Source: Rosellinia necatrix
Lineage: Eukaryota > Ascomycota > Sordariomycetes > Xylariales > Xylariaceae
Assembly: GCA_021209875.1 (NCBI GenBank)
Contig: JAGYVD010000001.1
Location: 3,968,001 to 4,032,000 of the forward strand
Length of the DNA stretch: 64,000 bases
Reading direction: 5' to 3'
Shown: piece after piece, positions 43,504 to 56,758 of the stretch
Position numbering within the stretch: the first letter of the stretch is position 1
Layout of the letters: each line of letters begins with the position of its first letter
The notes under the pieces: generated by a model
The model's input: the letters and a program-made list of their open reading frames with translations, nothing else
The model's database searches: none
What the model was told of the DNA's origin: nothing
Position numbers and translations under genes: made by a program

Positions 43504-46500
43504 TGGATGGGATTCGTGTGTGCTCTAAAACAGAGCTGCATCTTAATTAAATGTATAATTATATTAAGTGTTGGAAGACAGGTTGGGCAAGCCACTTACA
43601 CGCCCACGTAATTTTTCCTTGTCCTAGCATTAGACGCCTCTATTTAGAGAGACGTTCTCATCAGCACAGACATCTGCATAATAATAATCAGAGTCAAATA
43701 TAATGATACAAGTATATACATGACTGGACATAAACCACTCTGCCTGGTTGGAGTTCAATCAGATAACCGAGGGCCATAGTAAGAATACTAAAGAGTCAAG
43801 TTCCTTTAAGCTTAAGTTATACCCCTACCAAGTCTCCAGCTTGTACACAACGAGGGTCATCGCGCTTTCACCTTAAGATATCACTGGCACTCGCGGGGTT
43901 TCACAGCGACGGTCAACGAAATGATTGAAAAGTAGACCACGATGCCTTCTCTAACATGAGGCTAATAATCCTCTCTAATTATGGCCTCCCGATTGAATAT
44001 GGGGGCATGTTCGGGGTTTCATTTACGCCAGTTCGCCCAAGCATGACTATAAGTATTCGCAGTGACGTCCATTTCACGATACATATATTATATTCGTAGA
44101 CTCGAACGTCCGATATATAACCAGACGATGAAAAGCCAAATTGGCAAGACGATATCGACCAACGAGTGGTTAGTCGTAGTGTCGTTAATGGCTCTCGGGC
44201 CACACACCAGGTTACGACCTTGTTGCCTCTGCGCGTTTAACGATCAAACAACGTCGACACTAATAAGCGCCGTGAGGTCAATAACATAAGACTCCTTTTC
44301 GAGCTACCCCGACTGGTCTCGAATCTTGTCGCTGTGTGTATCTTGTACGCATAAGCTTTCATGTTAGCAGATAGCAAGGCTTCTAAGCAATCCTATGCGC
44401 TATATGCTATTAACTTCACCTATTCAAAAGCCTCTCGGCCAGAGGTGGGGATGGCTTGAAAGGGGAGCCACCGGAGGGTGATACCGGGTTTGGTCTGAAA
44501 ACCCTAAACTTGGCAATTCCTTGAGGCTTGGGGGCGTCTTCCGGGAAAATGCCTCTCGGAAGGGGTTTGGGCCGGTTTCCGGGTTATCAACCTAGGAGTA
44601 TATTGAATATCTGTATTCTGCACGATGGTTTGGTTTCTCACAAGTAGAAACAGTAGCTCCTAGAGGTATTTAATGCTTATAAAGCATCTTATGTGTCTGT
44701 ATGCCTGTGTAGACTACAATATGCATCTAAGTATGGGTAAGTGGCTTAGGGGTAGTTATGTGACGGCTCTGCTTGTCATCTCCCGTTTTTTGCAGCCCCT
44801 TACCCCTAGATCTAAGACTTTGAGAAGTACTAGTATGAGTCGTTACTGTCATATTGATGGTTTTCTTTCTAATAGTTGCTCTCTCTAGCTCTATAAGGGA
44901 GGTGCGGCCTGCCGTACTTGGTCGTTACTCGTTGATAGACTTTCATATCAATCAATATTCCACCCTTTGTATAGCATCACTACCTAATTGCTGCAGTTAC
45001 TTCTATTTTGCAGCATTAGAATGCAGGTTGGCGGTTGGTCTAAGTGCCTAGGTAGCCTTTCTTCTTACCTACCTAGGCAAGCCGAGGACGTCTATCACCC
45101 TCAAAGTTGAGCGGAATAGGGGACGGCGGTTTCAAGTTCCGGCGTGCGAGTAGCTCCGTCCCGGTCCCTTACGATTTGAAAGAACCCCAAGTCATAGACA
45201 CTTGGGATAATATTGTAAACGTTACTGCCCATGTAATAAGCGATGAGGTGATTACATGGTGCAAGCAAATCTGTGCTAACAAATTTGCTCAGTTCAAGAC
45301 CCCGAACGGCGCGTAGAAGTATAACACTCGCGGTTGAGGTATAGTATACCTAAGACTAAGCTTTTAACCAAGAATGCAAGTAAGAGCAAACTCTCTGTTA
45401 GATACAGTAGGCCTATCGCGAGTCAGTGTCTGGACCTATGTTATTTCTTAAATTGACATGGTTACATCATCTCCAAGGGAACATAATAATTCGTGAATTG
45501 AATCCCCTCCGTACACCCGACCCGACGACGCCAAGATGGACGCGACATTACCGTCTCATCGGATACAGCAAGTACCTAAAACGCATTGGATCGCTTATCG
45601 TTCAATGATACCGAGATAGCCTTATCTAAGCTCGATGAAACCGAAGGTTTGTTCGTCGCAAGAGCCTGCGTATACCTACTCTTTACATATTCATATAGAC
45701 ACCGCTCGACCTAAACATTCAGCATGTTCTTGGAAGCTCTTGGCCCCGACGAAGACCTCATATTGCTACTCGCCGCGGGTTCTAGGAGGCTAATTCAGGG
45801 GCGCGGCTAGTACCCGGCGACAGAGTATCTGCCCAGCCGACGGACTGTGCTACGAGACACCGGTGGATGGTGTTGTCACAGTACCGACGTGACAGTACGT
45901 AGGTGAGTGCAAATGCTCCTGTGCTCTGCTCGACTCGACAATGTAATACCTTGCTATACTGACAACGATAATGTTGTAGTATAGCGTTGCATTCCTGTTC
46001 CGTGACAGGTATTTTCCTTTAAACTTCTCCATAAAGGGAGATACTGATAACTGGGTCTCGTTCGCGGTCTTGTTGAAAATTTTTACCAAAAATGCGACTT
46101 GTGTATGCCGCGGTACTATCTATCTTCTGGTGTTAACTCTTTCCTATAGCTCTCAACTACCCGGTACACCGTCAGGGCTTTCACTGGTAGGATTTCCTGA
46201 GGGTTGTTACATCATATTAGTCAATATCTCCTCCTGCTTGCATTCCAGACCATGGCCTATTCGGAGAAACAAACGAAAACCCCGAGCATGGTAGTTGGCC
46301 AGCTCTTCGCATTGACGAGGATCCTGGTCTCGACCACACTAGAACGGTGGGCTTTTCACGTATGGCTGAAAGATATAACGGATTTGTTGTGTGGTAAGCT
46401 TAAGAGGAGACATGGGGAGCATTTATGCTGAGATAAGGGTGATAGCCGAGTTGGGGGACGTCCTGTAAAGTATTTTATTGCCTCGCATTCTTGACTCGGG

Positions 46501-49500
46501 GCGAACCACAGCTAGAGTAAGTGGGTTTGAACTTGCTTCTATCGCCGAACAACCCTCAAGGAGTAGTTATATGAGGGTAGCCCTGATCAAGGATATACCA
46601 TCCACATGGTACGGAACGCCCTGGAGATCAACAGATCGGACGCGGGGGTAGCGTGGGGGGCATCGTAGCAGCATTACCTTTTCCCACCCACATCCGGTAA
46701 CTATATCCTGAGGGGATAACTAAGAACTCAATAATAGTGTATACATACCGGTATACTACATAACACTAAAATTTCCTGGTTTATCTACTGTAAACAGACG
46801 ATTGGCTCGTGTTATGTCAGATTTGGCAAGGTGAAAACAAGTATATCGGACACACAGATATCGATCATTGTGCGCTCCCAAGCGTTCATCACACTGATAT
46901 ATTGTGCACCATCAAGGGGCACGGACAACGAAAAGATCTGGACCGCTGCCGTCTGCCAACCCCGGAATCCGTGCCATCCATACCCATAAATACCCTCCCT
47001 CCTGTCGATGGCCTACTCCGAGGCGGCTGGTGCTTGGCGAGCCCACCGTCAGTCCCAATGGCACCTACGGCTGCGATCTAGGATCGCGACCCCAATATAT
47101 GTGCACTATGTATGTGCGGCGATCGGCCTTCAAGGTAGCATCGAAACGTTCCCGACTCCTCTCTGCAAGCGAAAACGGCGAACGGCCCGCGCAGAACGGT
47201 GCGGTGCCATTCGGGGTTTATGTGATGTGTCAGACACTCGGTTCGGTCGCGCGATCTGACCCCCGACCAATGGGGCAGCGAGCGCTGTCCAAGAGGCGCC
47301 CCGAGGCGTTTCAAGGCGCCTGGGTGGGTGAGGCCAAGCTTGGGGTTCCAGCGCTCCGTGTTTCAACACCCAACACCCAACACCCAACACCCGGACCACC
47401 CGCACCCCGGCACTCGCTATTGCAGTGCATGTCGCGTGATAGCTACCGAAGATGGACCGTTGGTGCGGCTCTGTCTGTCGGTCGGCGAATCGCGGCCAAC
47501 CACACACGCTGGTCTAAGGCGCGAGACAGGCTCATGTTCATGTGGTGGCGCTTAATGTGTCTGTCTGTCCCGTGATCCGTGATGGGTTACGTGCTGTATG
47601 GCGCCGTGTAATGACTATCCAGGCAGCTGTATATAATAGGTATACCTAAATATGTAAATATATACAGGCTGACAAGTGTACCTACCTAGTAGTAGTAGTA
47701 TTAAGTGTGGGACGGAAAAGTTCAATAGAGAGCACCCAATCAAGTCATTCGCCGACCTAGATACCAATTAGGGTTAGGTATGCATTTCAGCAGAGGTGAG
47801 AAGAAGGATGCTTATTGGCCCCAGGTTCTAAAGCGTTTTCATTATCCTTGGTGTTTGGTGTATGCATATATATGCACTGTTTATCGGATCGCGAAATTAG
47901 ACTATCCAAGTCCGTTGTGAAAAACAACCAAAATAATAAATTAAACCCAATAGTTATGTCTCGATATCCGGTGTTTTAGCCGGGTATGTCAGTCAATGAT
48001 AAAGCAGCATTGAGTCGTAATTTAAAGAGGGACGCCACAAAGTGACGTCCTCCGCCCTGCACTAATTACAGCAACATAATCTACACATAGTTATACGATG
48101 TAGTGTAAGTCAAGTAAAACAAACATTGCTATAAGTCCTACTGGTCCAGTGGTGCTCGCCGAATATGCCTGCCATCCCTACACTAGCTACCGTTGAAGCC
48201 GATGAATACCTGGTGTACACTACCTATAGCACACTCTGCCTTTTTATAATCGCACACTAGATACCAGGTATTGTCCACGCATTGCTACCAGAAAATGAGA
48301 TAATGCGGTGCATGGAAATGGTTAATTAGCCATGCTGCGCCCACCCGGCGCCCACCCGGGATAGAAAGCCTTGGCTACACCTGTTAACCGCGCGCCACCC
48401 CGCCCAATCTATATCCTTGTTCGCTATCGAGAGCGGGTAAAATAGGTACTGTGGATGACGAGTAACTTAACGTGCGTACGCGCGTACTGGCTGGTTCACT
48501 ACGCACCAGACAGGTAAGAAAGCCGACCAAATACCTGATCATTGTTGAATTTTCGTTGGATTTTCGGGGATTAGTCTATGTAGCCCGTTCTTAGCGCTCT
48601 TACAGTAGTATCATGTGGCAACTGTCGACCGAAATAGGCTCTGTAATTCGAGCATTCTTCTATCCCACCGAGACAACGGAGATGATATACAGTAATCCAA
48701 GACTTCCGCAGAGAGCATTTGGGTCGATGATCTTGAATCGAAGGAATGGTTCCTTGGAATCACCCCGCCTGAAGGAAGGTTACTAATGGACCATCTTGCC
48801 GTCGCGCTATGTTCCATGTAACGTGCAACTTGACACTCTAGGTAGGTGCTGCTTGTGTGCGGGTAGACGAGGGGATCCGAATCGAAGATCAATTCCACAT
48901 TGGCGCTCGAGTGCGACGGCATGCACATGCACGTAGTGTACCTGCATCTGACCCAAGGAATATGAGAGCCTTGATTGGATAGCAAGACAGCGGCCCCCTT
49001 TTAGACTTTCTCCAGTGGGGGGTACCGGCGATAGGAGTAAGATTGCAAGTGGACGAAAACGGCCATGGGAGCAAGGGTGCTACGCAAGGACCAAGTCCTG
49101 TTTGGCACAGGAAGAGGGCTCCTTCTTAGACAAGCAGCCACTCAGGACAACCAAATGCCCTGACCAGACCCGGGCGGCCGATGCGAGCCAAGCCAGGGGA
49201 AAACCGGGGCATACATGGAACAGACTTGGGATACCCGCTCGCTACGGACTCGCTAAACTTTTAGAGAAAGCCACCAACCACCGGCATAAGTCAGTTGGTC
49301 GGTTTGTCGCGCCGCAATCTCGACCACCTGAGCCGATCGTAACGCGACGGGTTCTAGCGCACCCCGTCATGCAGCTGGCAATGTGCTGGTGTCCCCCCTT
49401 TTTGTGCGTGGATCCCTACCTAGGTATGGGCCACGGTCGGATTGAGACTGTGAGGGGTCTAGTGTAGTGTACGCTCTGCACTAGGTAGGTAAGGTAGGCT

Positions 49501-50025
49501 AGCAAGCAGAGTGAGTGAGTGAGCGGGCGAGCAACTCTCGAACCATCCTCTCCTTTTCGAGAGCTTTCTGTCCTGCCAGCCATCCGGGCTTTGATTCATT
49601 TCATTTCATTTCATTTTATTTTTCATGTCATTTCGATTTCATTGTTGTTTCGCGACCTTGCTATTCCTACCTTGGTTCTTAGTCATTTTTGCACAAACCC
49701 CGGCCAAGCCTCAGACCGGCTTCAGACGGGGCCAAAAGAGACGGCAGAGTTGCCAGACATACACCACTAGAGATACCTTGGCTAAAGTACCGACCTACCC
49801 ATTCTACCGTGGTAAATCCAGTTCGATACCCAAGTCGGGTAGGTAGTTGATTGTTCAGACCGACCGACCGACCGTCTCCCATAGCACGCCATAGCATGTG
49901 CACTACCGGACGCCTGTAGTAGCGTGTAAGGCTATACTTATACATTCCAGACACAGCAAGGCGGTTGGTTAGTGATGCGACTATAGACCAGGGAGATCGG
50001 ACGGAGACACGAGCAGCCCGGAGAC
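43504..50025. other. Gene-free region of 6.5 kb
   Basis: Both strands show only short or compositionally odd frames. The longest (46904-47575, 223 codons) has no domain, poor protein character and a repeat inside it. Present are a CAACACC repeat (47364-47391), TTTCA units (49590-49620), GACC repeats (49859-49872) and scattered TACCTAGGTA motifs. It could contain decayed transposon DNA, but nothing recognisable remains. Confidence 0.5.
47364..47391. repeat. 7-bp tandem repeat CAACACC
   Basis: Four copies of CAACACC (28 bp) in non-coding DNA. Confidence 0.8.
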
Positions 50026-53000
50026 ATGTCTGCCAACACTATACCTTTCCCACAGCCGCCCCCCCGTGACCATGGCGGCAGCAGCAGCAGCAGCAGCAGC
50101 CACGGCCCACGACCAGCACCACCACGACCACCAGCACCGGCACCATCCGTCATTGTCCGCCCTTTCTGAGACTTCTAGTGCCTCATCCCATGCTTCCTTG
50201 TTTCCTTCCTTTGCAGACCCGTCGCCGCCCCCCCTTGCCCCCCAGAGCCGTCCTCCGGCACAGTCTGTTTCGAGTTCCAGGAACACAAAGGGTCTCGTGC
50301 TAAACGACCGCACCTCTACCCCGGTAACCCAACCGATTCGACGCAAGCCGCTCTCCTCGGCAGCCTCCTCCATTGCCACGCGCTACTCGTCCGGGGAGCA
50401 CCTGGCTGGTGTGGTGAAGAACCTGCCTCGGCCTGAGCAGCGATACGACCGTTCTTTCTCCGTAGACAGTCCTATCGTCTACGAGTTCCCTCAGGCGCAA
50501 CTCGAACCTATGTCTCGGCCCCCCTCGCTGGGACTCCACAGCAAAGCCACTACAACCAACGACACCGGCCGTAGGCGACGGTTTAGTGATTGACCACGAC
50601 GAAGAGTGAGTCCCATGTCTCAATTGGTTAATCTGCAATCCAACGCGCGGGTCCGCCACGAGCACCGGGAGCACCGCAATGCTAATCTATCCGATTTTAA
50701 CCAGGAAATCTCCCGAAAACCACCACCCTCGTACTTCCGCTTCAGGGAACATCCACCCAACTGGCTTCGCGGCTGAAGCCAATCATCCAGGCCTTCGGGA
50801 CAGCCACCCCGCAGCTCTTGACCAAACACTGTCGCACACTGACCAGCAGACGTTGTATGATGATCTATTGGTGGAAGAGGACGAAGATCCCTTGAGCGAT
50901 AATAATATCTTGGACGGCTATAACTCGGACTCTTCCGACAACACTAATTCTAATCCTCTTAATGATAATATGTCGCTACACATATCGCGGAAAACCATAC
51001 CACAGCACTTAACGCTCAAATCTGACCAACCCCCTCTGGCCCGGACAAACAGCCTGGACATCAAAACTCCTAATACAGACAAACCCCTCCCCAAATCACC
51101 GAGTTCCTCCAGACTCGGCACATTCTTCGGTTGGACGGCCTCGCCCACTACAGACACCTCGGAGAAAGCGTACTCCCCCCTTCCCTCGCCGTTCAACTTC
51201 TCAAAGTCGGGCAGCCAAACAGATGCATCCCCCGTCACCACAGTTGGACCACAATCATCCTTTGATGTCGGCAAGACTCAATTCGACACGTCTGACTCAC
51301 GCGACTACTGTGAATCCTATCTGGCTACCCCATCCATCAGCCCTCCAGATCGGGCTGAAATCGACGAGATGGAAGATGAGCTAAAGGCCATCTCGGCCGA
51401 GTTGGCGGCGTCGATTCGGCGCGAGATAGACTTGGAAGACATGGTAGAAAGATTACAAGCGGAAAAGGAGAATCCCACGAGTGGAAGTAAGAGGACTAGT
51501 GACTACTTCTCTGACTCGGGCTACAGCAGCGTGGCTAAATTCGGCGAATATGACCAGTCAAGGGAAGAAATCGAGAGGATACAGAGAAGGTCAGAGCAGG
51601 AAAGGGCCCAGCTCAGACTTGAGCTCACAACTAAACTTCAAGATGAACGGTTACGGAGACAAAAGATGGACGAACAAATCAAAGATTTATCAGCGAAGGC
51701 ATCGCAAATGGATCTCGCCGCAACAACCGGTGCTAATGCCAGTGATCGTGTAAAAGAGCTGGAGGCAACGTGCGAAAATCTGCGACGAAAGCTTTCCGAG
51801 GAACGGCAGGTAAAAGATAATTTTGAAGACTTGCTCTCAGCACTCAAAGCAGAGCTTCAAGATGCCTCTAACGAGCGAGATAATCTGCGGAATACGATGG
51901 TACCACAGCTCCAGGCCCGTGTCAACGATCTTCAAAGCCAGACATCCGAGCTGGAGAAGGCGGCTTATGAATCTACTAAGATGCAGCAAGAACTTCGTAT
52001 CTTGAGGAGCGAAAATTCCAGCCTGAAGCAGGTGCAAATGGACAGTATCTCCGAAGAAGGCGTGGCTACTAGGACACCTCTTTCTCGTTCTAATTCTCTC
52101 GGCGGTTCGCGCTCGTCGTTGTTGCTGAACCGGCGGCCACCATCGGGTTATTTTGGCCCGCCCAAGACAGTTAAGACTCCAGAGTCTTCTAGTCAGCTTT
52201 CTGAATGTCTAAAGGATGTCGAAGAACAGCGTGACGCTCTGCATCGTGCGCTGAAAAATCTGCTAGAGAGGCAGGAACACCAGAATCGCGAGAACCAGAG
52301 GAAGATTCGGGCCCTGGAGATGGAGCGCGATCGACTACTGACCGCGTCACCACAAAAAGCAGGCTTCCAGAGAGAGATCAGTAATCTCCGGTCCGAGATT
52401 ACTGTCCTACGCCGTAGAGCCGAGGAGGCCTTGGATCAGAAGTGGCAGGTCGAAAAAGGCCTCGCTGGGTTGAAAATGGACCTGGACAAGGCGGAGCAAG
52501 AGGTGGAGTACCTCCGCAAGCTTCTCGCCGACAAGGACATCCTTATCCCTCCGGCGTTTGCACGCTTGAGCAGCGGCAGTGATCAATTTGCCGCGCCGGT
52601 CACATCAGAATCTCTGATGTCTGCATATCATGATCTCCAGAATGCGTATGCGGACTCTCTTGAACGCATCAAAAATTTAGAAGCTAGCACTATGGGTGAT
52701 GAGAAATCCCAGGCCGCCATGCAGAAATTAGAGACCGCCCTGTCCTCCGCTGTTTCGGAACGTAATCTTGCGCAGCATGAGGTCGAATCTTATAAAGAGC
52801 AACTCGCTTCCCTCAAGGCTAGCGAGCAAGTTTACCTTGCATCAGAAAAAGCCTTGGCGGATGAGCTTCAGGAGTCGGCACGGCGGGTGGAAGAGTTAGC
52901 CATCCAGGTCCAGCGGCAGCTCTCGACAAACCAACAACTACGCCAGCGGATCGCGGATACCGTCACAAGGGGCGACGCTAGCCGAGCCGCCAACGTTCAG

Positions 53001-53507
53001 CAAATCACATCTATGCAAGCTCGTTTGCGGTCTCTGGAGGAAAAATTGGAAGCAGCGCAAGCAGCATCGGAAGACAGGGTAGCCCGTCATGAGGAAGAGA
53101 TGTCAGCCCTCAAAGAAAGCCACAATACGCAGCTTACCAGGCTCCGTGATGGTCTTCGGTCGCCGCGGATTTTCCCTGCCAAATCTCCGGTGTCACCCTT
53201 ATTCACCGCTCCAGGGGGGCCGTCGCCCCGTCTTAGCGTCACCCGTTCCGGGCCGGCGATGAACGTGTCCGAGGAAACACAGATCGATAACCTCAAGGCG
53301 CGCGTGGCGGAATTGGAGAACGCGCTCTCGGATGCCGACGCCGAAATGCAGCAGGTAGTTGGGCGCATGAATATTGCGCAAATAGAAGTCCTTGAGCTTC
53401 AAGAAGAACGCGAAGCCGCCATAAATCAGACACGAAAGCTCGAGAGGGAGCTGCAGACCGAGAAAGTCAAAGCTTTTGAGGAACGGTTCAAGACGTTTCT
53501 ATCGTGA
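50026..53507 (+). CDS. Large coiled-coil protein of unknown function
   Basis: Exon 2 (50705-53507) is one long frame. Exon 1 ends at a GTGAGT donor (50606) and joins through VIDHDEE to KSPENHHP across a 99-bp intron. Within exon 1 the frame changes at a C6 run (50519-50524): ignoring one C converts LEPMSRPPSLG... into MSRPPRWDSTAKPLQPTTPA and leads into the donor. A second surplus C in the C7 run at 50059-50065 would allow a start at 50026 (MSANTIPFPQPPP); otherwise the start is the ATG at 50072. With both changes the protein is about 1126 residues. The first 400 are Ser/Pro-rich and disordered, with a poly-Ala and His-rich N-terminus. From about residue 420 to the end it is heptad-rich coiled coil (for example EEIERIQRRSEQERAQLRLE), interrupted by a Ser/Pro linker (TRTPLSRSNSLGGSRSS). 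Such proteins serve as cytoskeletal or spindle-pole scaffolds or vesicle tethers; related entries are sometimes labelled 'M protein repeat protein'. I cannot decide between these. The phase of the coiled coil is intact. Confidence 0.82.
50074..50103 (+). repeat. GCA trinucleotide repeat in coding DNA
   Basis: About nine GCN/GCA codons encode the poly-Ala stretch near the N-terminus of the coiled-coil protein. Confidence 0.8.
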
Positions 53508-56092
53508 CAGGGTCACAACAAATCCACCAGGAGTGGCGTACAAACTTAACATACTTATTGGAACATTTACAGCGTGGAACGGTTGCATCCTATTCAACCC
53601 TTTTTTTTGGCTTGCGATGACAGATACTGTCTCTGGATCATTACCCGGCGTTGGCTATCGGTGGCCTAGTGGTAAATCCCTATCGCCAACCTTGTATATT
53701 GTCCCGAATTGCGGCATGGATATTTTTATTTCGAACTTTGTATGCCTAATGTATTACACCTCAGTACTTCTCTGTACCTATACACCTAAATATGGGAGGA
53801 TATTAAACCGGGCGAGCACAGATAGAGGGGGGGAAGAGACGAGCCCGCGAATATGAAACGGGACAGGATAGGTGGAAAGGCACCCAAGCTCGCTAGAGTA
53901 TACTAGGTTACGTTAGTTAAAATCAAAACCATATGCGTATAGATTTGGTTGCTTCAATGAATGATTGGGGGTGAGCGACCGGCGGCGCCTCCTCATGTTT
54001 TAGTAGTCCTTTTAATATCTAAAAGCTCGGCCCTTGAGGCACAATAATGCCTTTTGGATACTTAAACGCCGATGTAACTAGCAATGTGTATGAGGTGGTC
54101 TTTGAGTTGGTATCCTTCCGTTGTTCATAAAACGTTATAGCCGCTCTATCGTCAGCATAGTCCCTGGGGCTTATACCCTAGGATCAATGAATATGAAGAT
54201 TTAGGTAGGTAGGGAGTTGTTATCAAAGACTGACAAGATCGTATGTTGAGGAGGTAGTTAGTTTAAAGACAATGGGTTGTGGTGGGGTTTCTGCAACGGA
54301 CGACAGGCCCAAGACGATATACAAAAAATAGCGAGTCGAGACATTATCGACCATCTGGCCGTGACCGAGTGTTAGAGGAATCGAGGCACACATGATGCCA
54401 ATAATGTCGCAGGTGTTTATCTGTACGAATTGTTCGCAGCTACTTTTAATATGTTTTAGATCTCTGACTAAGAGTGTCAGGAGCCCCCCTAGGTGACATG
54501 GCCTGGCCAGAGCCCTGCTACGATGTCCTCCCTTGACATGACCTCACGCAGGGATGGATGAACGAGGATGTCCTACTGCCTGGCGAAGGGGATGCGAAGG
54601 GGATGCAAAGGGCAAGCCTTGAAATAATTAGGTATGTAGGACTGGTCCCAATTTCCATCTTGGTAGCTCCCGCCCCGCCGTGGCTATTATCATTGCTCAT
54701 GTCCACCAGATAAGCACTATGGATGGATGTGGTGTGATAGTCAATAGCTCCATCAGCTACACGAGCGGCGCAAGCGGCACGGAAAGCACAGAAAGCACAG
54801 AAAGCACAGAAAACACACAATATAACATAGCATCTAGTTAGTCACTAACAACAACGTTAATGAATGGGCGGCGGGCATTCGACGAGACGAGTCCAGCGAG
54901 TCAAGGCGATGCGAGGGACGCGTCAGCCATGCGCAAGTGCTTGTGCAAGATCGAGTGGCACAACAATTAATGGACGAATAATGAAGGCGTCCCGAACTCC
55001 ACGATGGAAATCGAGAGCTGGAGGGTTGTCCCTTTCGGGACGCCCTACGTCATTCTGATCTGCAGGTGTGTGTGGTTCCGCTGTGCCCAGCCCCAACCCA
55101 GCCTCAAACGGCCTCAGCCACTGATATGATATTTGTGCCACTACAGTGCGAGTCTCGTTTTGCCGCTAGCCGGTTGTCACTCAGGTCACATCGCAACTCT
55201 AGAAGGTGCCTATTTGGGATCACGCATCATCGCATTAGTTGTATCTGCTCATCATTCATTTGGTAAATCCCACTTTGGTCTTACATCTTTGCCCGCACAT
55301 CCTTGGAGCTGAAGAAAGAACATCATCATTCCATAGTAGATCGTTTTAGCCGTGAGCGTCATCATTGGGCACGATGTCTGCTCACCAGTTTATTTATAAC
55401 CACTTGTCGCCTCTGCCCTGGCAGCCCGGGTAGGCAGGTAGGTGCCATCCCGCGCCTTTAGCTGACCGCCACAGGAGCATACAGTACTGAACACTAGATG
55501 TATGCGATCAAGATCGCGGGTTTCTTTTCGTCATCGTATCCAGAAACGAGGAGGTTTTATAACGTAGTACTGAAAATCATCACGAAATAGTTGCCGTCGT
55601 ATCCAATACCGAGCAGCTAGAGGGTTGGATGGCAACGTCAGAATTCCGTCGAAGCTCTACACTAATTACCTATTTAAATCCTGTTAGTCCTAACAAGCAT
55701 GGGAGTCGCAGCAAATCAGGGGGCCGTGTCTGGCATTCAATCCTTCCGGAATGGGATTAAGATGCCTTAGTTCGACACAGTCCGTGGCACACCGTACATC
55801 CGCCGATGGGATCGAGGCTAAGTCGACTATCAAGACAAACAATGGTGTCAGAACAATCACTCAGGACCAGGATCTTCGGTATCGCCTTCCCTCAAACGCT
55901 GTAAAGGCTGTCCAGGTTAGTATATTAGCCTGGGTTCCTGTCCTGTCAGCCAAACTCGTAGTCCAATTCCTATATTATCCAGGGCCTTTACCACCGTCTA
56001 CGACACCTCCACATAGCACATCTACCGCATCAGACCTATATCCGGGAACGAAGAATTTATCCCACACGCAAATAAACCCGTGGTTGAAAATA
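53508..56092. other. Gene-free region of 2.6 kb
   Basis: No supported gene. It includes a GAAAGCACA repeat (54780-54815). Open sequence upstream of the GPI-protein start (55751-56092) is read as leader, not protein. Confidence 0.5.
54779..54816. repeat. 9-bp tandem repeat GAAAGCACA
   Basis: Three perfect copies and one degenerate copy. The Cys/Ala/Phe-rich frame on the opposite strand is produced by this repeat. Confidence 0.75.
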
Positions 56093-56758
56093 ATGTTTGT
56101 TAACAAGGCCCTCCTCCCCGCCGTCGCCCTGGCAGGAGCGTCGTTGGCACAAACCACTACTATCACCGCCACCGCTACCGCCACCGCCACCGCCACTAGT
56201 GACAGCAACGCCGAGTGCACCCAGTCATATGTGAGCCTACTACTGGGCGCGCCGACGCCGGACGCGGCGCTCGGGTCGGCCATCACGAGCTACGCCAGCA
56301 GCCTCGCGAGTGCGAGCGGGACGAGCGCCATCAACGGGGCGGACCCGCTGGCCGTCGTGACGCAGGTGTGCGACTTCTCGTCCGGCCTGCCGACGTCGCT
56401 GCAGAGCGACTTCGACGCCTACGTGACGCAGGTCATCAGCTACGTCAGCGCGTCGAGCTCCGCGATCGACGCCGTCATCACCAACTGCGTCGTCACGGGC
56501 GCCGAGGGCGCCACCTACGCCTCCCTCGTCAACTCCTTCGCCGCCCAGACCGGCCCGCTGTGCCAGGCTACCGGCGCCCCCGGCGGCAGCAACAACGGCT
56601 CTACCACCATCGGCGGCGGCGGCTCGCCTACCCCGACTACCTCCGGCGAGGGCAGCGGCCAGACGAGCCCGCCCCCTACCAACGCTGGTGCTCATCCCGC
56701 CGTCTTCGGAGGCGCCGCCGCCGCTGCCGGCCTCCTCGGCGCTGCCATCCTCTTGTGA
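56093..56758 (+). CDS. Small secreted, probably GPI-anchored Ser/Ala-rich protein
   Basis: The ATG at 56093 is chosen because it begins a clear signal peptide (MFVNKALLPAVALAGASLAQ), although the frame is open back to 55751. The product has 221 residues. A Thr/Ala repeat (TATATATATAT) directly follows the signal peptide. The central part (about 45-165) has four cysteines (NAECTQ, VTQVCDF, ITNCVV, PLCQAT) among Ser/Ala-rich helices. A Gly/Ser/Thr/Pro linker precedes a short hydrophobic C-terminus (VFGGAAAAAGLLGAAILL) after a small-residue stretch (TNAGAHPA), the usual arrangement for GPI attachment. A cell-wall or plasma-membrane surface protein is likely. The Cys spacing does not match the eight-cysteine CFEM domain, and I recognise no named family. 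Single exon, GC-rich, intact. Confidence 0.82.
   Translation: MFVNKALLPAVALAGASLAQTTTITATATATATATSDSNAECTQSYVSLLLGAPTPDAALGSAITSYASSLASASGTSAINGADPLAVVTQVCDFSSGLPTSLQSDFDAYVTQVISYVSASSSAIDAVITNCVVTGAEGATYASLVNSFAAQTGPLCQATGAPGGSNNGSTTIGGGGSPTPTTSGEGSGQTSPPPTNAGAHPAVFGGAAAAAGLLGAAILL

Noticed and set aside
46904..47575. 223-codon plus-strand frame
   Set aside because: No domain or helix pattern, includes the CAACACC repeat, no flanking splice structure; judged to be chance.
49015..49467. 150-codon plus-strand frame
   Set aside because: No recognisable protein features and random composition.
55751..56092. N-terminal extension of the GPI-type protein
   Set aside because: The internal ATG at 56093 begins a proper signal peptide; the upstream part lacks protein character.
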